Of a stretch of DNA of 35,134 bases, positions 1-7,162 are shown one piece after another. Each line of letters begins with the position of its first letter. The stretch's first letter is position 1. This DNA is from an uncultured Dehalococcoidia bacterium. GTDB lineage: Bacteria > Chloroflexota > Dehalococcoidia > Dehalococcoidales > Fen-1064. The notes under the pieces were generated by a model that was not told the origin of the DNA, made no database searches, and saw only the letters and a program-made list of their open reading frames with translations. The stretch covers positions 1 through 35,134 of the forward strand of contig CAIWXV010000020.1 in NCBI GenBank assembly GCA_903916765.1, read 5' to 3'. Both the position numbers and the translations under genes were made by a program.

Positions 1-2
1 GA

Positions 3-659
3 CGGCATGTCGCTGACCTTATAAGAGGATTGGATAAACGACTATTACCCGATATGCGCAGGCTGGTCGATGAGCTAAAGAGCCTAAAAGCGGAAAAAGG
101 GGAGGTTTGGTTGACCACTTTGGTGGAAGATGGAGCTAGGAGGAAACGACTTGTTAACGAACTGGTTGAACTATTAATCACGACTGAGAATATAACATTG
201 CCACTTCTCCCAATCCTCATGCGTTATTTTCTCATTGAAACGATACCGAGCGTCGCTGGTGACGAGACATCTAGCCACAAGCGTTTGCCTTTGGACGACC
301 AACTATTGGAACAAATCGCAGATGGGCAGGAATCCATCGGAGCATTTCACTCTACACCAATAGGCATGCAACCAATATATAAACAGCCTATCAAGGAAGA
401 ACCATTGGAAGATGGTGAGCGTTTATCCCAATTCGCAAGTTTAGCCGGCATCAATCTTGATGATTTTACTCCGGGAGAACAAAAACGGATATTAACACAT
501 TTGGATGCAATTGATAATGATTATGAAAAAAGTTCCAAAACAGGGATGTCTTCTAAGGACTATTTCGGCGACCGGGCTGACTCCGAGAAAACGCAATGGC
601 AAAGGTTGGTTAAAAAAATAAAGAGATTGGCAAAAGGTAACTCAGTAAGCACAGATTAA
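3..659 (+). CDS. Hypothetical protein, 5' end outside the window
   Basis: The frame is open from position 3 to a TAA at 657-659. A TTG at 30-32 could be a start, but the purine-rich AGAGGA directly abuts it with no spacer, and the upstream codons read as a plausible protein (RHVADLIRGLDKR). The gene therefore most likely continues past the left edge. The visible part is about 218 residues, rich in charged helices, with a basic C terminus (KKIKRLAK). There is no signal peptide, membrane segment or motif I recognise. A strong terminator follows 25 bp downstream, so it is the last gene of its transcript. It is probably cargo of the element that ends at dnaN; function unknown. Confidence 0.6.
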   Translation, partial: RHVADLIRGLDKRLLPDMRRLVDELKSLKAEKGEVWLTTLVEDGARRKRLVNELVELLITTENITLPLLPILMRYFLIETIPSVAGDETSSHKRLPLDDQLLEQIADGQESIGAFHSTPIGMQPIYKQPIKEEPLEDGERLSQFASLAGINLDDFTPGEQKRILTHLDAIDNDYEKSSKTGMSSKDYFGDRADSEKTQWQRLVKKIKRLAKGNSVSTD

Positions 660-683
660 CGATTCTCTTTGTATTTACTTAGG

Positions 684-719
684 AAAACGGCGATGTTCTA
701 AATAATCGCCGTTTTTTTT
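684..719 (+). terminator. Rho-independent terminator
   Basis: An 11-bp perfect stem (684-694 with 705-715, core ACGGCGAT/ATCGCCGT) and a 10-nt loop run into eight T residues. It lies 25 bp after the stop of the upstream hypothetical gene and separates it from the next small gene. Confidence 0.9.
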
Positions 720-767
720 GTTTACTTTTGCTAGTTTGGCACCTCTTATAAGTGAGGAGTAAACAAA

Positions 768-1013
768 ATGCCTTTGGCTCATCTTGTTCTGCAGTACCCA
801 GATTGGCAATCCGGCAAAATTCGTCTGCTCGCCGCAACGAAAAACAGAACAGCATTAGCAGCTTTCAAAAAAGCCGCTCTGGAAGAGGCGCATCTCAACC
901 TACTTGGTTGCGATGATGCCGTTCTCAGAATCGAATACGAAGAAGAATTGCATAAGCTTGAGAAGCTGCTTAATGCTCTAATTCCCGATAACGCGGAGTC
1001 GGATAATGACTAG
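768..1013 (+). CDS. Small hypothetical protein (81 aa)
   Basis: The ATG is preceded by TGAGGAG at 753-759 with an 8-nt spacer, so the start is well supported. The protein is 81 residues, largely helical and acidic towards the C terminus (EYEEELHKLEKLLNALIPDNAESDND). It has no cysteine cluster, membrane segment or signal peptide. Its stop overlaps the next gene by 8 bp (ATGACTAG), indicating coupled translation. I do not recognise the family. The position between a terminator and a large serine recombinase suggests element cargo, possibly a small regulatory or accessory protein, but nothing in the sequence proves that. Confidence 0.65.
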   Translation: MPLAHLVLQYPDWQSGKIRLLAATKNRTALAAFKKAALEEAHLNLLGCDDAVLRIEYEEELHKLEKLLNALIPDNAESDND

Positions 1014-1191
1014 GATTACAGGCAAAACACCAGTCAAGCCCACCGTTACCAAAATACCATCCAAGACGCCTAAAGCCGTGAGCGTAGTTGTAAATATCAA
1101 CCCTGGCACAGCTTCACTGACTCAAAAACAGGAATGGAAGCATTTTTGGCAAAAAATAATAGCTGAAGCAAAAGGGATGCCCCTTAAATAA
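1006..1191 (+). CDS. Small basic hypothetical protein (61 aa)
   Basis: It starts inside the previous gene (8-bp overlap, ATGACTAG), the usual arrangement for translational coupling, so it is likely real despite its length. The N-terminal half is low-complexity and basic (repeated KTP and TK), while the C-terminal half has a tryptophan-containing helix (QEWKHFWQKIIAEAKG). This could be a disordered nucleic-acid-binding tail plus an interaction helix, which is only a guess from composition. No family recognised. It forms a two-gene unit with the 81-residue protein upstream. Confidence 0.5.
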   Translation: MTRITGKTPVKPTVTKIPSKTPKAVSVVVNINPGTASLTQKQEWKHFWQKIIAEAKGMPLK

Positions 1192-1210
1192 TTTGGAACA
1201 GGCAATCCGT

Positions 1211-1276
1211 TTTGGCACACCTGGTGGCGGTCAATGCGTCTCCGCCATGACCACAAAATTTGGCGGTGTGTCCAAA
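1211..1276. other. Nested inverted repeat upstream of the recombinase
   Basis: The outer arms TTTGGCACACC (1211-1221) and GGTGTGTCCAAA (1265-1276) pair over 11 bp with one bulged base. Inside, TGGCGG (1225-1230) pairs with CCGCCA (1242-1247), and TGG (1222-1224) can pair with CCA (1251-1253). No T tract follows, so it is not a simple terminator. It lies in a 277-bp stretch between the small genes and the recombinase start. It could be a structured RNA, a protein-binding site or a recombination site; the sequence does not decide. Confidence 0.5.
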
Positions 1277-1431
1277 CGTAGGATTGAGCGAAAATCTAAG
1301 AAATCATTAGAACGATAAGTCTCCAATACCCGCCATCTAATGGGAATAATTCCCGAAGGGAACTTTTGATCATTGACAGTTAATTGGCAGATCGCATAAC
1401 AATGGAGAGACCCAACCATATTGGTTAATAG

Positions 1432-1456
1432 AGACGGATTTTTGAAAAACCCGTCT
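1432..1456. promoter_or_regulatory. 25-bp palindrome, candidate operator of the recombinase gene
   Basis: AGACGG (1432-1437) and CCGTCT (1451-1456) flank a TTTTT/AAAAA core, giving a 25-bp palindrome with one mismatched pair. It ends 12 bp before the preferred ATG (1469) and lies downstream of the alternative TTG (1421). Length and symmetry suit a dimeric DNA-binding protein. Whether it acts as operator or as an RNA hairpin over the ribosome-binding region is not settled by sequence. Confidence 0.45.
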
Positions 1457-1468
1457 AGAGATGCATTT

Positions 1469-3031
1469 ATGAATGACGCTTTAACTATTATCAGGGTGAG
1501 TGCCGAAGACCAACTTAAGGGGTATGGTCCCGATGTGCAATGGGAAGATGATGTTCTCCCTGCCGCGCAGCTTCTTGGTTTGACCGTGAGCGAAACCTAC
1601 CGGCGTGTGATTCAGGAATCAGCTACCGGTTATGAGCGTACTAAATTCGAAGCGGCGGTTAGAGAGGCATTAGCGCTCTACGACCGCGGTGAAATTAACG
1701 CCCTCTTATTTCCCAGAGTAGATCGTGAGACACGCTTTGTATTTGGCTCATTCCCTTTGTTGGCAGAGGTTGTGAGGTCAGGTTTACGCGTCTACTTCGC
1801 CAGAGAGAAGTTGGCTCTAGACCCAAATGATCCAGAAAGCGTGGAACGTTACCTGAACAAGGCAACACAGGCACAGGCTTATGTTCAAACCATGAAAGCG
1901 AACACATCAAGAGCAAAACGGAAACTTCTCCGAGATGGGAAGTTCCCGCAAGGCACCGGCGTTGGCGTTTATGGCTATTCATGGAATAGGACCACCAAGA
2001 AGCGAGAAATTATAACTGATGAAGCAGAGGTGGTAAACGAGATATTCACCATGGTGGCAACTGGGAAGAGTTTTGTTTCAATAGCCAGAAGTCTAAACGA
2101 ACGCTGCATCCCCACAAAAGGGTCAAATAACGGGGAACGAAAGCACTGGCATAGCCTAACTATTAGACGAATGGTCAAGAATACCTCGTATATAGGTAAA
2201 ACCTATTTTGGGGTAACTTCACGATTGAGCAAAGCAAAAACCGTGACACATCCGCAGGATAAATGGATACTATTAGAGAAGGTAACGCCACCGATAATCA
2301 GCGAGGAATTATTTAACCAAGCTAACTCGGAACTGGATAAGCCGAAAGTGAGAACAGGTCGCCCAAAAAATGAATACCTGTTAAGGCATCACACTTTTTG
2401 TGCAATTTGCGGGAAACCATTAGTAGGGCATTGTCTCGGCAAAAAGTATCGGTACTATCAGTGTAACAGTGCGAGGCCTTATGAAAACCACAGCAAGATG
2501 TGTAATGCGCTTTATATTCGGGCTAACGACCTTGAGGAACTGGTCTGGACCAGGGTTAGAGAGGTGCTGAGTAATCCGGAGATCGTGTTAAAGGAGCTTT
2601 CAAATATAACCGACTCTAATCAGACTGACTCTTTGGATGCCGAAATAAAGACACTGGAAAAGAACTTACGGAATTATGATGAACGCCGTCGTAATTTGCT
2701 AGAGGCAATGGAACTTGGAGAGTTCGAAAAAAACGAAATCCTTGACCGGCTGAACAAGGTTAAACGGCTCCAGGTTGACGACGAGATTAAATTAAACGAC
2801 CTGAAAAAGACCAGAGTCCACATAGAAAGTCTGGCTAACGCCCGTGTAAAAATCGGCGAAATATACGACCGTGTGATGGCAAATCTACAAAATTGCACAC
2901 CGGAATTAAAAGCACTCGCCTTAGATGCCCTCGATATCAAAGTATATGCCGAAGGAACTGACAAAGTGGAAATTCAGGGTGTCATTCCACTAGAGTTAGC
3001 TTTACCTACCACTGCACAAACATCGGCATGA
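1469..3031 (+). CDS. Large serine recombinase (site-specific integrase)
   Basis: It catalyses integration and excision of the element by serine-mediated strand exchange. The N-terminal resolvase domain holds the nucleophile in IIRVSAEDQ (Ser11 from this start) and the conserved arginines in VDRETR. A central recombinase domain (QGTGVGVYGY, then VVNEIFTMVATGKSFVSIA) is followed by a zinc ribbon, CAICGKPLVGH with downstream YYQC and C residues. A charged coiled-coil motif precedes the C terminus, as in the phiC31/Bxb1 class. I chose ATG 1469 because it puts the catalytic serine about 10 residues in, as usual for the family. TTG 1421, with GGAGAG 11 nt upstream, would add 16 residues and place the 1432-1456 palindrome inside the gene. 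The 3' end overlaps dnaN tail to tail. Confidence 0.93.
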   Translation: MNDALTIIRVSAEDQLKGYGPDVQWEDDVLPAAQLLGLTVSETYRRVIQESATGYERTKFEAAVREALALYDRGEINALLFPRVDRETRFVFGSFPLLAEVVRSGLRVYFAREKLALDPNDPESVERYLNKATQAQAYVQTMKANTSRAKRKLLRDGKFPQGTGVGVYGYSWNRTTKKREIITDEAEVVNEIFTMVATGKSFVSIARSLNERCIPTKGSNNGERKHWHSLTIRRMVKNTSYIGKTYFGVTSRLSKAKTVTHPQDKWILLEKVTPPIISEELFNQANSELDKPKVRTGRPKNEYLLRHHTFCAICGKPLVGHCLGKKYRYYQCNSARPYENHSKMCNALYIRANDLEELVWTRVREVLSNPEIVLKELSNITDSNQTDSLDAEIKTLEKNLRNYDERRRNLLEAMELGEFEKNEILDRLNKVKRLQVDDEIKLNDLKKTRVHIESLANARVKIGEIYDRVMANLQNCTPELKALALDALDIKVYAEGTDKVEIQGVIPLELALPTTAQTSA

Positions 3032-3035
3032 CAAC
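3000..3035. other. Candidate attachment-site half at the dnaN 3' end
   Basis: The recombinase stop (3029-3031) lies inside dnaN, and the dnaN stop (3006-3008 on the minus strand) lies inside the recombinase. Beta-clamp proteins normally end within two to four residues of the conserved VMPM/VLPV strand, often in RL. Here the protein reads VVMPM then FVQW. The junction between host gene and element is therefore expected within the last few dnaN codons. The partner site lies outside the window, so the crossover core cannot be defined. Confidence 0.4.
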
Positions 3036-4136
3036 GTGTAGATAGTTATCTGTACCCACCGGCTTGATAACACCGGGGCTGGAAGGGTTGGTCATTTCCA
3101 ATGTCACCTTAGCTTCTTTCAGCACACTCAGCACGTCGGTCAGGTATTTGCCGTTGAAAGCAATTTTGGCTTCCTGCCCTTCAACCGTAGCGTCAATCTC
3201 ACCAACATCTTCGCCAAGTTCTTCGGATTTGGAGGATATGGTAATTTTACCCGGGGTTAATTCGCTTCCGGGAGTCATTACCAATCTGACGATACCACTA
3301 CCGTCGCGGGCAAAGATGGAAGCCATTTTACAGGCTCTTAAGAAATCGGCGACATTCACAGTAGCTTTTGCGGCGAAGCTTTGCGGAATCAATTGAGAAT
3401 ACTTGGGGAAAGTGCCCTGAACCAATTGGGACACAAGTTCGGTTTTCTTCATGTGGAATAACACCTGGCTCTTATTCGGGTTGACTGTAAGTCCGATTGT
3501 CTCTTCATCATCGCCAATCAGTCGATTTAACTCGTTCAATGTTCTTGCCGGGATAATGACCTCTGCTTTCTCCTTGACGGAGGTTGCCAGAGGCATTCTG
3601 TAAACTGCCAGGCGGAATCCATCTGCCGCAGCAAGCGTAACCAGATTGCCTTCGAATTGAGCATCCACGCCGGTCAAAACTGGGCGGGACTCCTCTGTTG
3701 CCGCTGCAAACCCGACATCGTTGATGCCCTGTCGTAGAGCGGCGAGTTCAACTTTGGTCTTGATGCCTTCATCAACTTTCGGTATCGGCGGGAAGTCTTT
3801 GGCATCCACACCACTGATGCGGGCTTCATAACGGGCACATTTTAATTCCAAAGTTTTGCCAACCAGTTTCATTTCGACTTTTTCACCAGCCGGTAGGGAA
3901 TTGACGAATTCGGTCAATAACCGAGCCGGTACCGTGATGGCGCCTTCTTCTTCTACTTTGGCACCAACCCAGTGGCTGATAGCCATTTCCAGGTTGGTAG
4001 CGACTATTTTAAGGCGCGATTCATCAGTTGCCAACAACACATTATTGGTAATTGGTAGCGTTGTTCGGGTAGCAACTGCCCTGCCAACAATGCCAAGTCC
4101 TTTGCTCAAATTTTCCTGTAAACACGATAGTTTCAT
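3006..4136 (-). CDS. dnaN: DNA polymerase III sliding clamp, beta subunit
   Basis: This is the ring-shaped processivity clamp that tethers DNA polymerase III to the template. The 376-residue length is normal, and the three clamp domains are readable from MKLSCLQENLSKGL at the N terminus through ESRPVLTGV and DGFRLAVYR in the middle to LHVVMPM at the end. The ATG at 4136 is preferred over an in-frame GTG at 4151 because the Shine-Dalgarno GGAG lies between the two. It has its own near-consensus promoter at 4176-4204 and does not sit in a dnaA-dnaN operon here. It follows rdgB on the same strand. The last residues (FVQW) differ from the common RL ending and overlap the recombinase gene, consistent with integration of the neighbouring element into its 3' end. 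Confidence 0.96.
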   Translation of the reverse strand: MKLSCLQENLSKGLGIVGRAVATRTTLPITNNVLLATDESRLKIVATNLEMAISHWVGAKVEEEGAITVPARLLTEFVNSLPAGEKVEMKLVGKTLELKCARYEARISGVDAKDFPPIPKVDEGIKTKVELAALRQGINDVGFAAATEESRPVLTGVDAQFEGNLVTLAAADGFRLAVYRMPLATSVKEKAEVIIPARTLNELNRLIGDDEETIGLTVNPNKSQVLFHMKKTELVSQLVQGTFPKYSQLIPQSFAAKATVNVADFLRACKMASIFARDGSGIVRLVMTPGSELTPGKITISSKSEELGEDVGEIDATVEGQEAKIAFNGKYLTDVLSVLKEAKVTLEMTNPSSPGVIKPVGTDNYLHVVMPMFVQW

Positions 4137-4175
4137 AGTTCTCTTCTCCACTGGATATTTAGGGTGTAGTTAGGT

Positions 4176-4204
4176 AGTATATAACAATTGGGGATGATGT
4201 ACAA
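4176..4204 (-). promoter_or_regulatory. Sigma-70-type promoter for dnaN
   Basis: On the minus strand, TTGTAC (4199-4204) and TATACT (4176-4181) are separated by exactly 17 bp. This puts the transcript start near 4169, about 33 nt before the dnaN ATG. dnaN can therefore be transcribed independently of rdgB. Confidence 0.65.
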
Positions 4205-4228
4205 GGTGTTTTTTTCGGTAACTTTGTG

Positions 4229-4837
4229 TTAGTATCCCTTTTCTGCCAGTTTCTGTAAAACAAGTCGTGCTTTCTGTGCCGCTCGACTGCGGTGACTGAT
4301 CCCATTTTTCATATCCGGCGGCAATTCCGCCATCGTCATACCAAGTTCGGGGAAATAAAAGACAGGGTCGTAGCCGAAACCACGCTCTCCGTGGGGTTCG
4401 AAAGTGATAAAACCGTGGCACTCACCGGAGCAGAACTCTACCTGTCCTTCAGGTTTGACAATAGCAATCACGCACCGGAAATGAGCGGTGCGTTTTTCTT
4501 CGGGAATATTTTTGAGTCGAGATAGCAGGTAATTTACCCGCTCTCTATCCGAGACATCTTTACCTGCATAGCGGGCAGACATTATGCCGGGCTCTCCGTT
4601 CAGAACGTCGACTTCCAATCCCGAATCGTCCGCAAGTGATAACATACCACTTTCTTTGGCTAACGTAACTGCTTTGAGACGGGCATTTTCTTCGTAAGTT
4701 TTCCCAGTTTCTTCCACCTTAATTTTAATGCCCAGTTCGGTGGGGAGTGTCAGTTCAAAAGGAATGCCTTGTAAAAGACTGCGGTACTCGCGCAGTTTAC
4801 CGAGATTATTGGTTGCCAGGAGTAGTTTGGGTTGCAA
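4229..4837 (-). CDS. rdgB: XTP/dITP diphosphatase (RdgB/HAM1 family)
   Basis: It hydrolyses non-canonical purine nucleoside triphosphates (ITP, dITP, XTP) to monophosphates plus pyrophosphate, keeping them out of DNA and RNA. All family motifs are present: ATNNLGKLREY at the N terminus, the metal and nucleotide signature DDSGLEVDVLNGEPG followed by SARYAG, then GFGYDPVF and the C-terminal NGISHRSRA. The 202-residue length is typical. The start is TTG at 4837 with AGGAGG (4843-4848) 5 nt upstream. It lies about 160 bp after panC on the same strand and 90 bp before dnaN; the gap to panC contains a degenerate dispersed repeat. Confidence 0.96.
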   Translation of the reverse strand: MQPKLLLATNNLGKLREYRSLLQGIPFELTLPTELGIKIKVEETGKTYEENARLKAVTLAKESGMLSLADDSGLEVDVLNGEPGIMSARYAGKDVSDRERVNYLLSRLKNIPEEKRTAHFRCVIAIVKPEGQVEFCSGECHGFITFEPHGERGFGYDPVFYFPELGMTMAELPPDMKNGISHRSRAAQKARLVLQKLAEKGY

Positions 4838-4955
4838 GTGTTCCTCCTGAGAATAGACAATTTCAGTCGTAGTTTAACAACTCAGGAGATTAGTGTCAAA
4901 TTTGTATTTGAAAATGTATCTGGAGATGAAGAGAGGTTTGTACCCTTCCCCACTT

Positions 4956-4990
4956 CGAGATTCATTTGGTCGTATCTCCCTCAGAATGAC
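4956..4990 (-). repeat. Half copy of the GTCATTCTGA intergenic repeat
   Basis: Read on the minus strand it begins GTCATTCTGAGGGAGATACG and ends GAATCTCG. These are the same terminal words as the arms of the larger palindromes at 10794-10870 and 30164-30232. Only one arm is present. It sits between panC and rdgB. Confidence 0.5.
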
Positions 4991-5000
4991 AGTGTGAGAC

Positions 5001-5837
5001 TTACTCGCCCAGTATCAAATTATCAATTAGCCGTGTGTTGCCGTATCTGACTGCCATCGATACCAGCGCCGATTTTTTGATGGTATGTAGTTCTTCCAAC
5101 GTTTCTGTATCGGCGATGCTGATGTAGTCGATATTTGCCAGCGGTTCTTTTTGAATGATTGCGGTCATTTGCTCTAGTATGTTTGTGGTGTTTCTTTCAC
5201 CGTGTGAAAAGAGGTCTTTTGCCAGTATCAGTGATTTATATAAGGCCGGCGCTGATTTCCTCTGTTCCGGAGTCAAGTAAACGTTCCGACTGCTCATTGC
5301 CAGTCCGTCAGGCTCACGTACCGTCGGGCAGACAATCACGTTGAGGTTCATATCAAGTTCTTTAGCCATTTTTTTGATGACTAGAGCCTGTTGAGCATCT
5401 TTTTGCCCGAAGTAAGCATTGTCCGGTTGAACGATATTGAACAGTTTATTGACAATGGTAGTCACACCCCGGAAATGAGTCGGGCGGAAATTGCCCTCCA
5501 ATGGCTTGGTGAGTTTATCGACTGTAACCCAAGTATCGTAGCCTTCAGGGTACATCTCTTTATCGGCAGGGAAGAAAACGATATCTGTACCTTCTTGCTC
5601 CAGCATTGCCAGGTCGCGTTTCAGGTTGCGGGGATATTTGGAAAGGTCTTCCGTAGGTGCGAACTGGGCAGGATTGACGTAAATACTGACTACCACCGAC
5701 TTGTTTTCTGCTTTGGCTTTTCCGACCAGAGACAGATGTCCTTCGTGGAGGTAGCCCATCGTGGGCACAAAACCGATAGGCTCTTTTAATTTGATCCTGA
5801 TAGCTTTCATTTCAGCGATAGTTTCAATGATTTTCAT
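5001..5837 (-). CDS. panC: Pantothenate synthetase
   Basis: It performs ATP-dependent condensation of pantoate with beta-alanine, the last step of vitamin B5 synthesis, in the cytoplasm. The 278-residue protein shows the nucleotidyltransferase HIGH-type motif in PTMGYLHEGHLSL (residues 25-37), the pantoate-site region VNPAQFAPTEDLSKYPR, YFGQKDAQQ, and the KMSKS-like loop in REPDGLAMSSRN. It is the third enzyme of the panDBC set in this operon, 56 bp after panB. The ATG at 5837 has no convincing Shine-Dalgarno, and a small palindromic repeat sits in the panB-panC gap. Its translation may therefore depend on readthrough from panB or differ in strength from its neighbours. Confidence 0.96.
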   Translation of the reverse strand: MKIIETIAEMKAIRIKLKEPIGFVPTMGYLHEGHLSLVGKAKAENKSVVVSIYVNPAQFAPTEDLSKYPRNLKRDLAMLEQEGTDIVFFPADKEMYPEGYDTWVTVDKLTKPLEGNFRPTHFRGVTTIVNKLFNIVQPDNAYFGQKDAQQALVIKKMAKELDMNLNVIVCPTVREPDGLAMSSRNVYLTPEQRKSAPALYKSLILAKDLFSHGERNTTNILEQMTAIIQKEPLANIDYISIADTETLEELHTIKKSALVSMAVRYGNTRLIDNLILGE

Positions 5838-5860
5838 ACAAATCTGACTGCTTAATAAGT

Positions 5861-5886
5861 CCCTTCTCCCCTCAAGAGAGAAGGAG
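5861..5886. repeat. Short CTCTCCC-type palindrome between panB and panC
   Basis: CCTTCTC (5862-5868) pairs with GAGAAGG (5878-5884) around CCCTCAAGA. It resembles one hairpin unit of the larger nested palindrome at 32256-32335. Lying inside an operon, it would form a hairpin in the pan mRNA. Confidence 0.45.
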
Positions 5887-5893
5887 GTTTTGG

Positions 5894-6748
5894 TTAATTT
5901 TTATCGGCCTTCAATTCCTTGAGGGCGGTTTCATCCATCGGGAAGCTCTGTTGTTCAGTAGGGAATCTGCCGGCTTTCACATCCTCGAAATACTCGGCGA
6001 GAGTACTTGACATAATATCACCAAGCTTGGCATACTGCTTCGCATGTTTCGGTATGAAATCGGAGAACATCCCGAGTATATCGTTGATGACCTGAACCTG
6101 TCCGTCACAACCGGCACCGGCACCGATGCCGATGGTAGGGATTTTAAGTTTCTGCGTGATGAGTGTTGCCAGTGGGGCAGGGATGGTCTCGAAGACTACG
6201 GCAAATGCCCCTGCTTGTTCCAGAGCCAGTGCATCATCGAGTAGTTTTTTAGCGGCTTCCGCCGTTTTACCCTGTATTTTGTGCCCACCGAACTGATTGA
6301 TAGATTGTGGAGTCAATCCGATGTGTCCCATTACCGGGATACCGCATTCCACGATTCGTCTGACTTTATCGGCGACAGTCGCCCCGCCTTCGAGTTTAAC
6401 CGCCTGAGTACCGGCTTCCTGTATAAATCGAGCGGCATTTCTCAAAGCATCTTCGACGGAAATGTGGTAAGTCATAAAAGGCATATCGCCAATCACCAGC
6501 GCATGTTCCGTGCCTCTGACCACGGCTTTGGTGTGGTGAATCATAACATCCATTGTTACGGGGATAGTGTTTTCGTAGCCGAGGATGACATTGCCCAGAC
6601 TATCGCCGACTAAGATAAGGGGGATACCGCACTTGTCCACGATTCTGGCAGTGGGGTAATCGTAAGCGGTGAGCATGGTGATTTTCTCACCCTTGCGTTT
6701 CATTTCAGGGATGTCATTGATAGTAACCCTTCTTACTGTTGGTGTCAT
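5894..6748 (-). CDS. panB: 3-methyl-2-oxobutanoate hydroxymethyltransferase
   Basis: It transfers a hydroxymethyl group from 5,10-methylenetetrahydrofolate to alpha-ketoisovalerate, giving ketopantoate, the first committed step to pantothenate. The 284-residue TIM-barrel protein has the family blocks MLTAYDYPTARI, LVGDSLGN (metal-binding Asp49), DMPFMTYH, KLEGG, VMGHIGLTPQ, the catalytic glutamate in VFETIP and IGIGAGAGCDGQ. AGAGGT lies 6 nt before the ATG. It follows panD by 33 bp, clearly in one transcription unit with DUF2520, panD and panC. Confidence 0.97.
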   Translation of the reverse strand: MTPTVRRVTINDIPEMKRKGEKITMLTAYDYPTARIVDKCGIPLILVGDSLGNVILGYENTIPVTMDVMIHHTKAVVRGTEHALVIGDMPFMTYHISVEDALRNAARFIQEAGTQAVKLEGGATVADKVRRIVECGIPVMGHIGLTPQSINQFGGHKIQGKTAEAAKKLLDDALALEQAGAFAVVFETIPAPLATLITQKLKIPTIGIGAGAGCDGQVQVINDILGMFSDFIPKHAKQYAKLGDIMSSTLAEYFEDVKAGRFPTEQQSFPMDETALKELKADKN

Positions 6749-6781
6749 TTTTATACCTCTTTAAGAAAAAATGGCTTGCTT

Positions 6782-7135
6782 TTATGCCCCTTTCTTCCTA
6801 GTGATTTTGTTTTGGGAGTCGACGTAGATGACTCTGGGTTGATAATGTTTCAGTTCATTTTCTTCGAAATTGCTGTAGGTAAGGATAATGACGATATCGC
6901 CTTTGCTGAATAAACGAGCGGCGGCGCCATTGAGGCAAATTTCACCGCTTTTACCCTCGATAGTGTAAGTAACTAAGCGGTTACCGTTATTCACGTTCAC
7001 GACATGCACTTGCTCAGAAGGGAGGATATCAGCTTCTTTCAAAAGCTCGCGGTCGATGGTGATGCTCCCTTCATAGTTGATGTTGCAGCCGGTCACGGTA
7101 GCGCGGTGGATTTTACTTTTTAGCATTGTTCTCAT
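6782..7135 (-). CDS. panD: Aspartate 1-decarboxylase proenzyme
   Basis: It decarboxylates L-aspartate to beta-alanine, supplying the second substrate of PanC. It is a pyruvoyl enzyme made as an inactive chain that cleaves itself. The cleavage site is visible as YEGSITID, with processing between Gly23 and Ser24, and Ser24 becomes the pyruvoyl group. The N terminus [15 protein letters not shown] and the downstream [12 protein letters not shown] motif are typical, and 117 residues is normal. AGGAAGG precedes the ATG by 6 nt. It lies 27 bp after the DUF2520 gene and 33 bp before panB. Confidence 0.97.
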   Translation of the reverse strand: MRTMLKSKIHRATVTGCNINYEGSITIDRELLKEADILPSEQVHVVNVNNGNRLVTYTIEGKSGEICLNGAAARLFSKGDIVIILTYSNFEENELKHYQPRVIYVDSQNKITRKKGA

Positions 7136-7162
7136 GTTATTCCTTCCTACAGCATGAATTAT

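Larger units (their letters stand above)
1..3031. mobile_element. Right end of an integrated element carrying a large serine recombinase
   Basis: This stretch contains three small genes of no recognisable housekeeping function and a large serine recombinase. It ends abruptly against the conserved gene dnaN, whose last codons overlap the recombinase 3' end by 26 bp. Large serine recombinases normally lie at one end of the phage or island they move, next to an attachment site. The left end is not in the window, so neither size nor type (prophage, ICE or simple island) can be given. No phage structural, conjugation or transposase gene is visible. The element call is an inference from recombinase position and the small unknown genes. 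Confidence 0.55.

Noticed and set aside
1231..1419. 62-codon minus-strand ORF before the recombinase
   Set aside because: No ribosome-binding site, unlike any family I know, and it lies on top of the nested hairpin. More likely chance in non-coding DNA.
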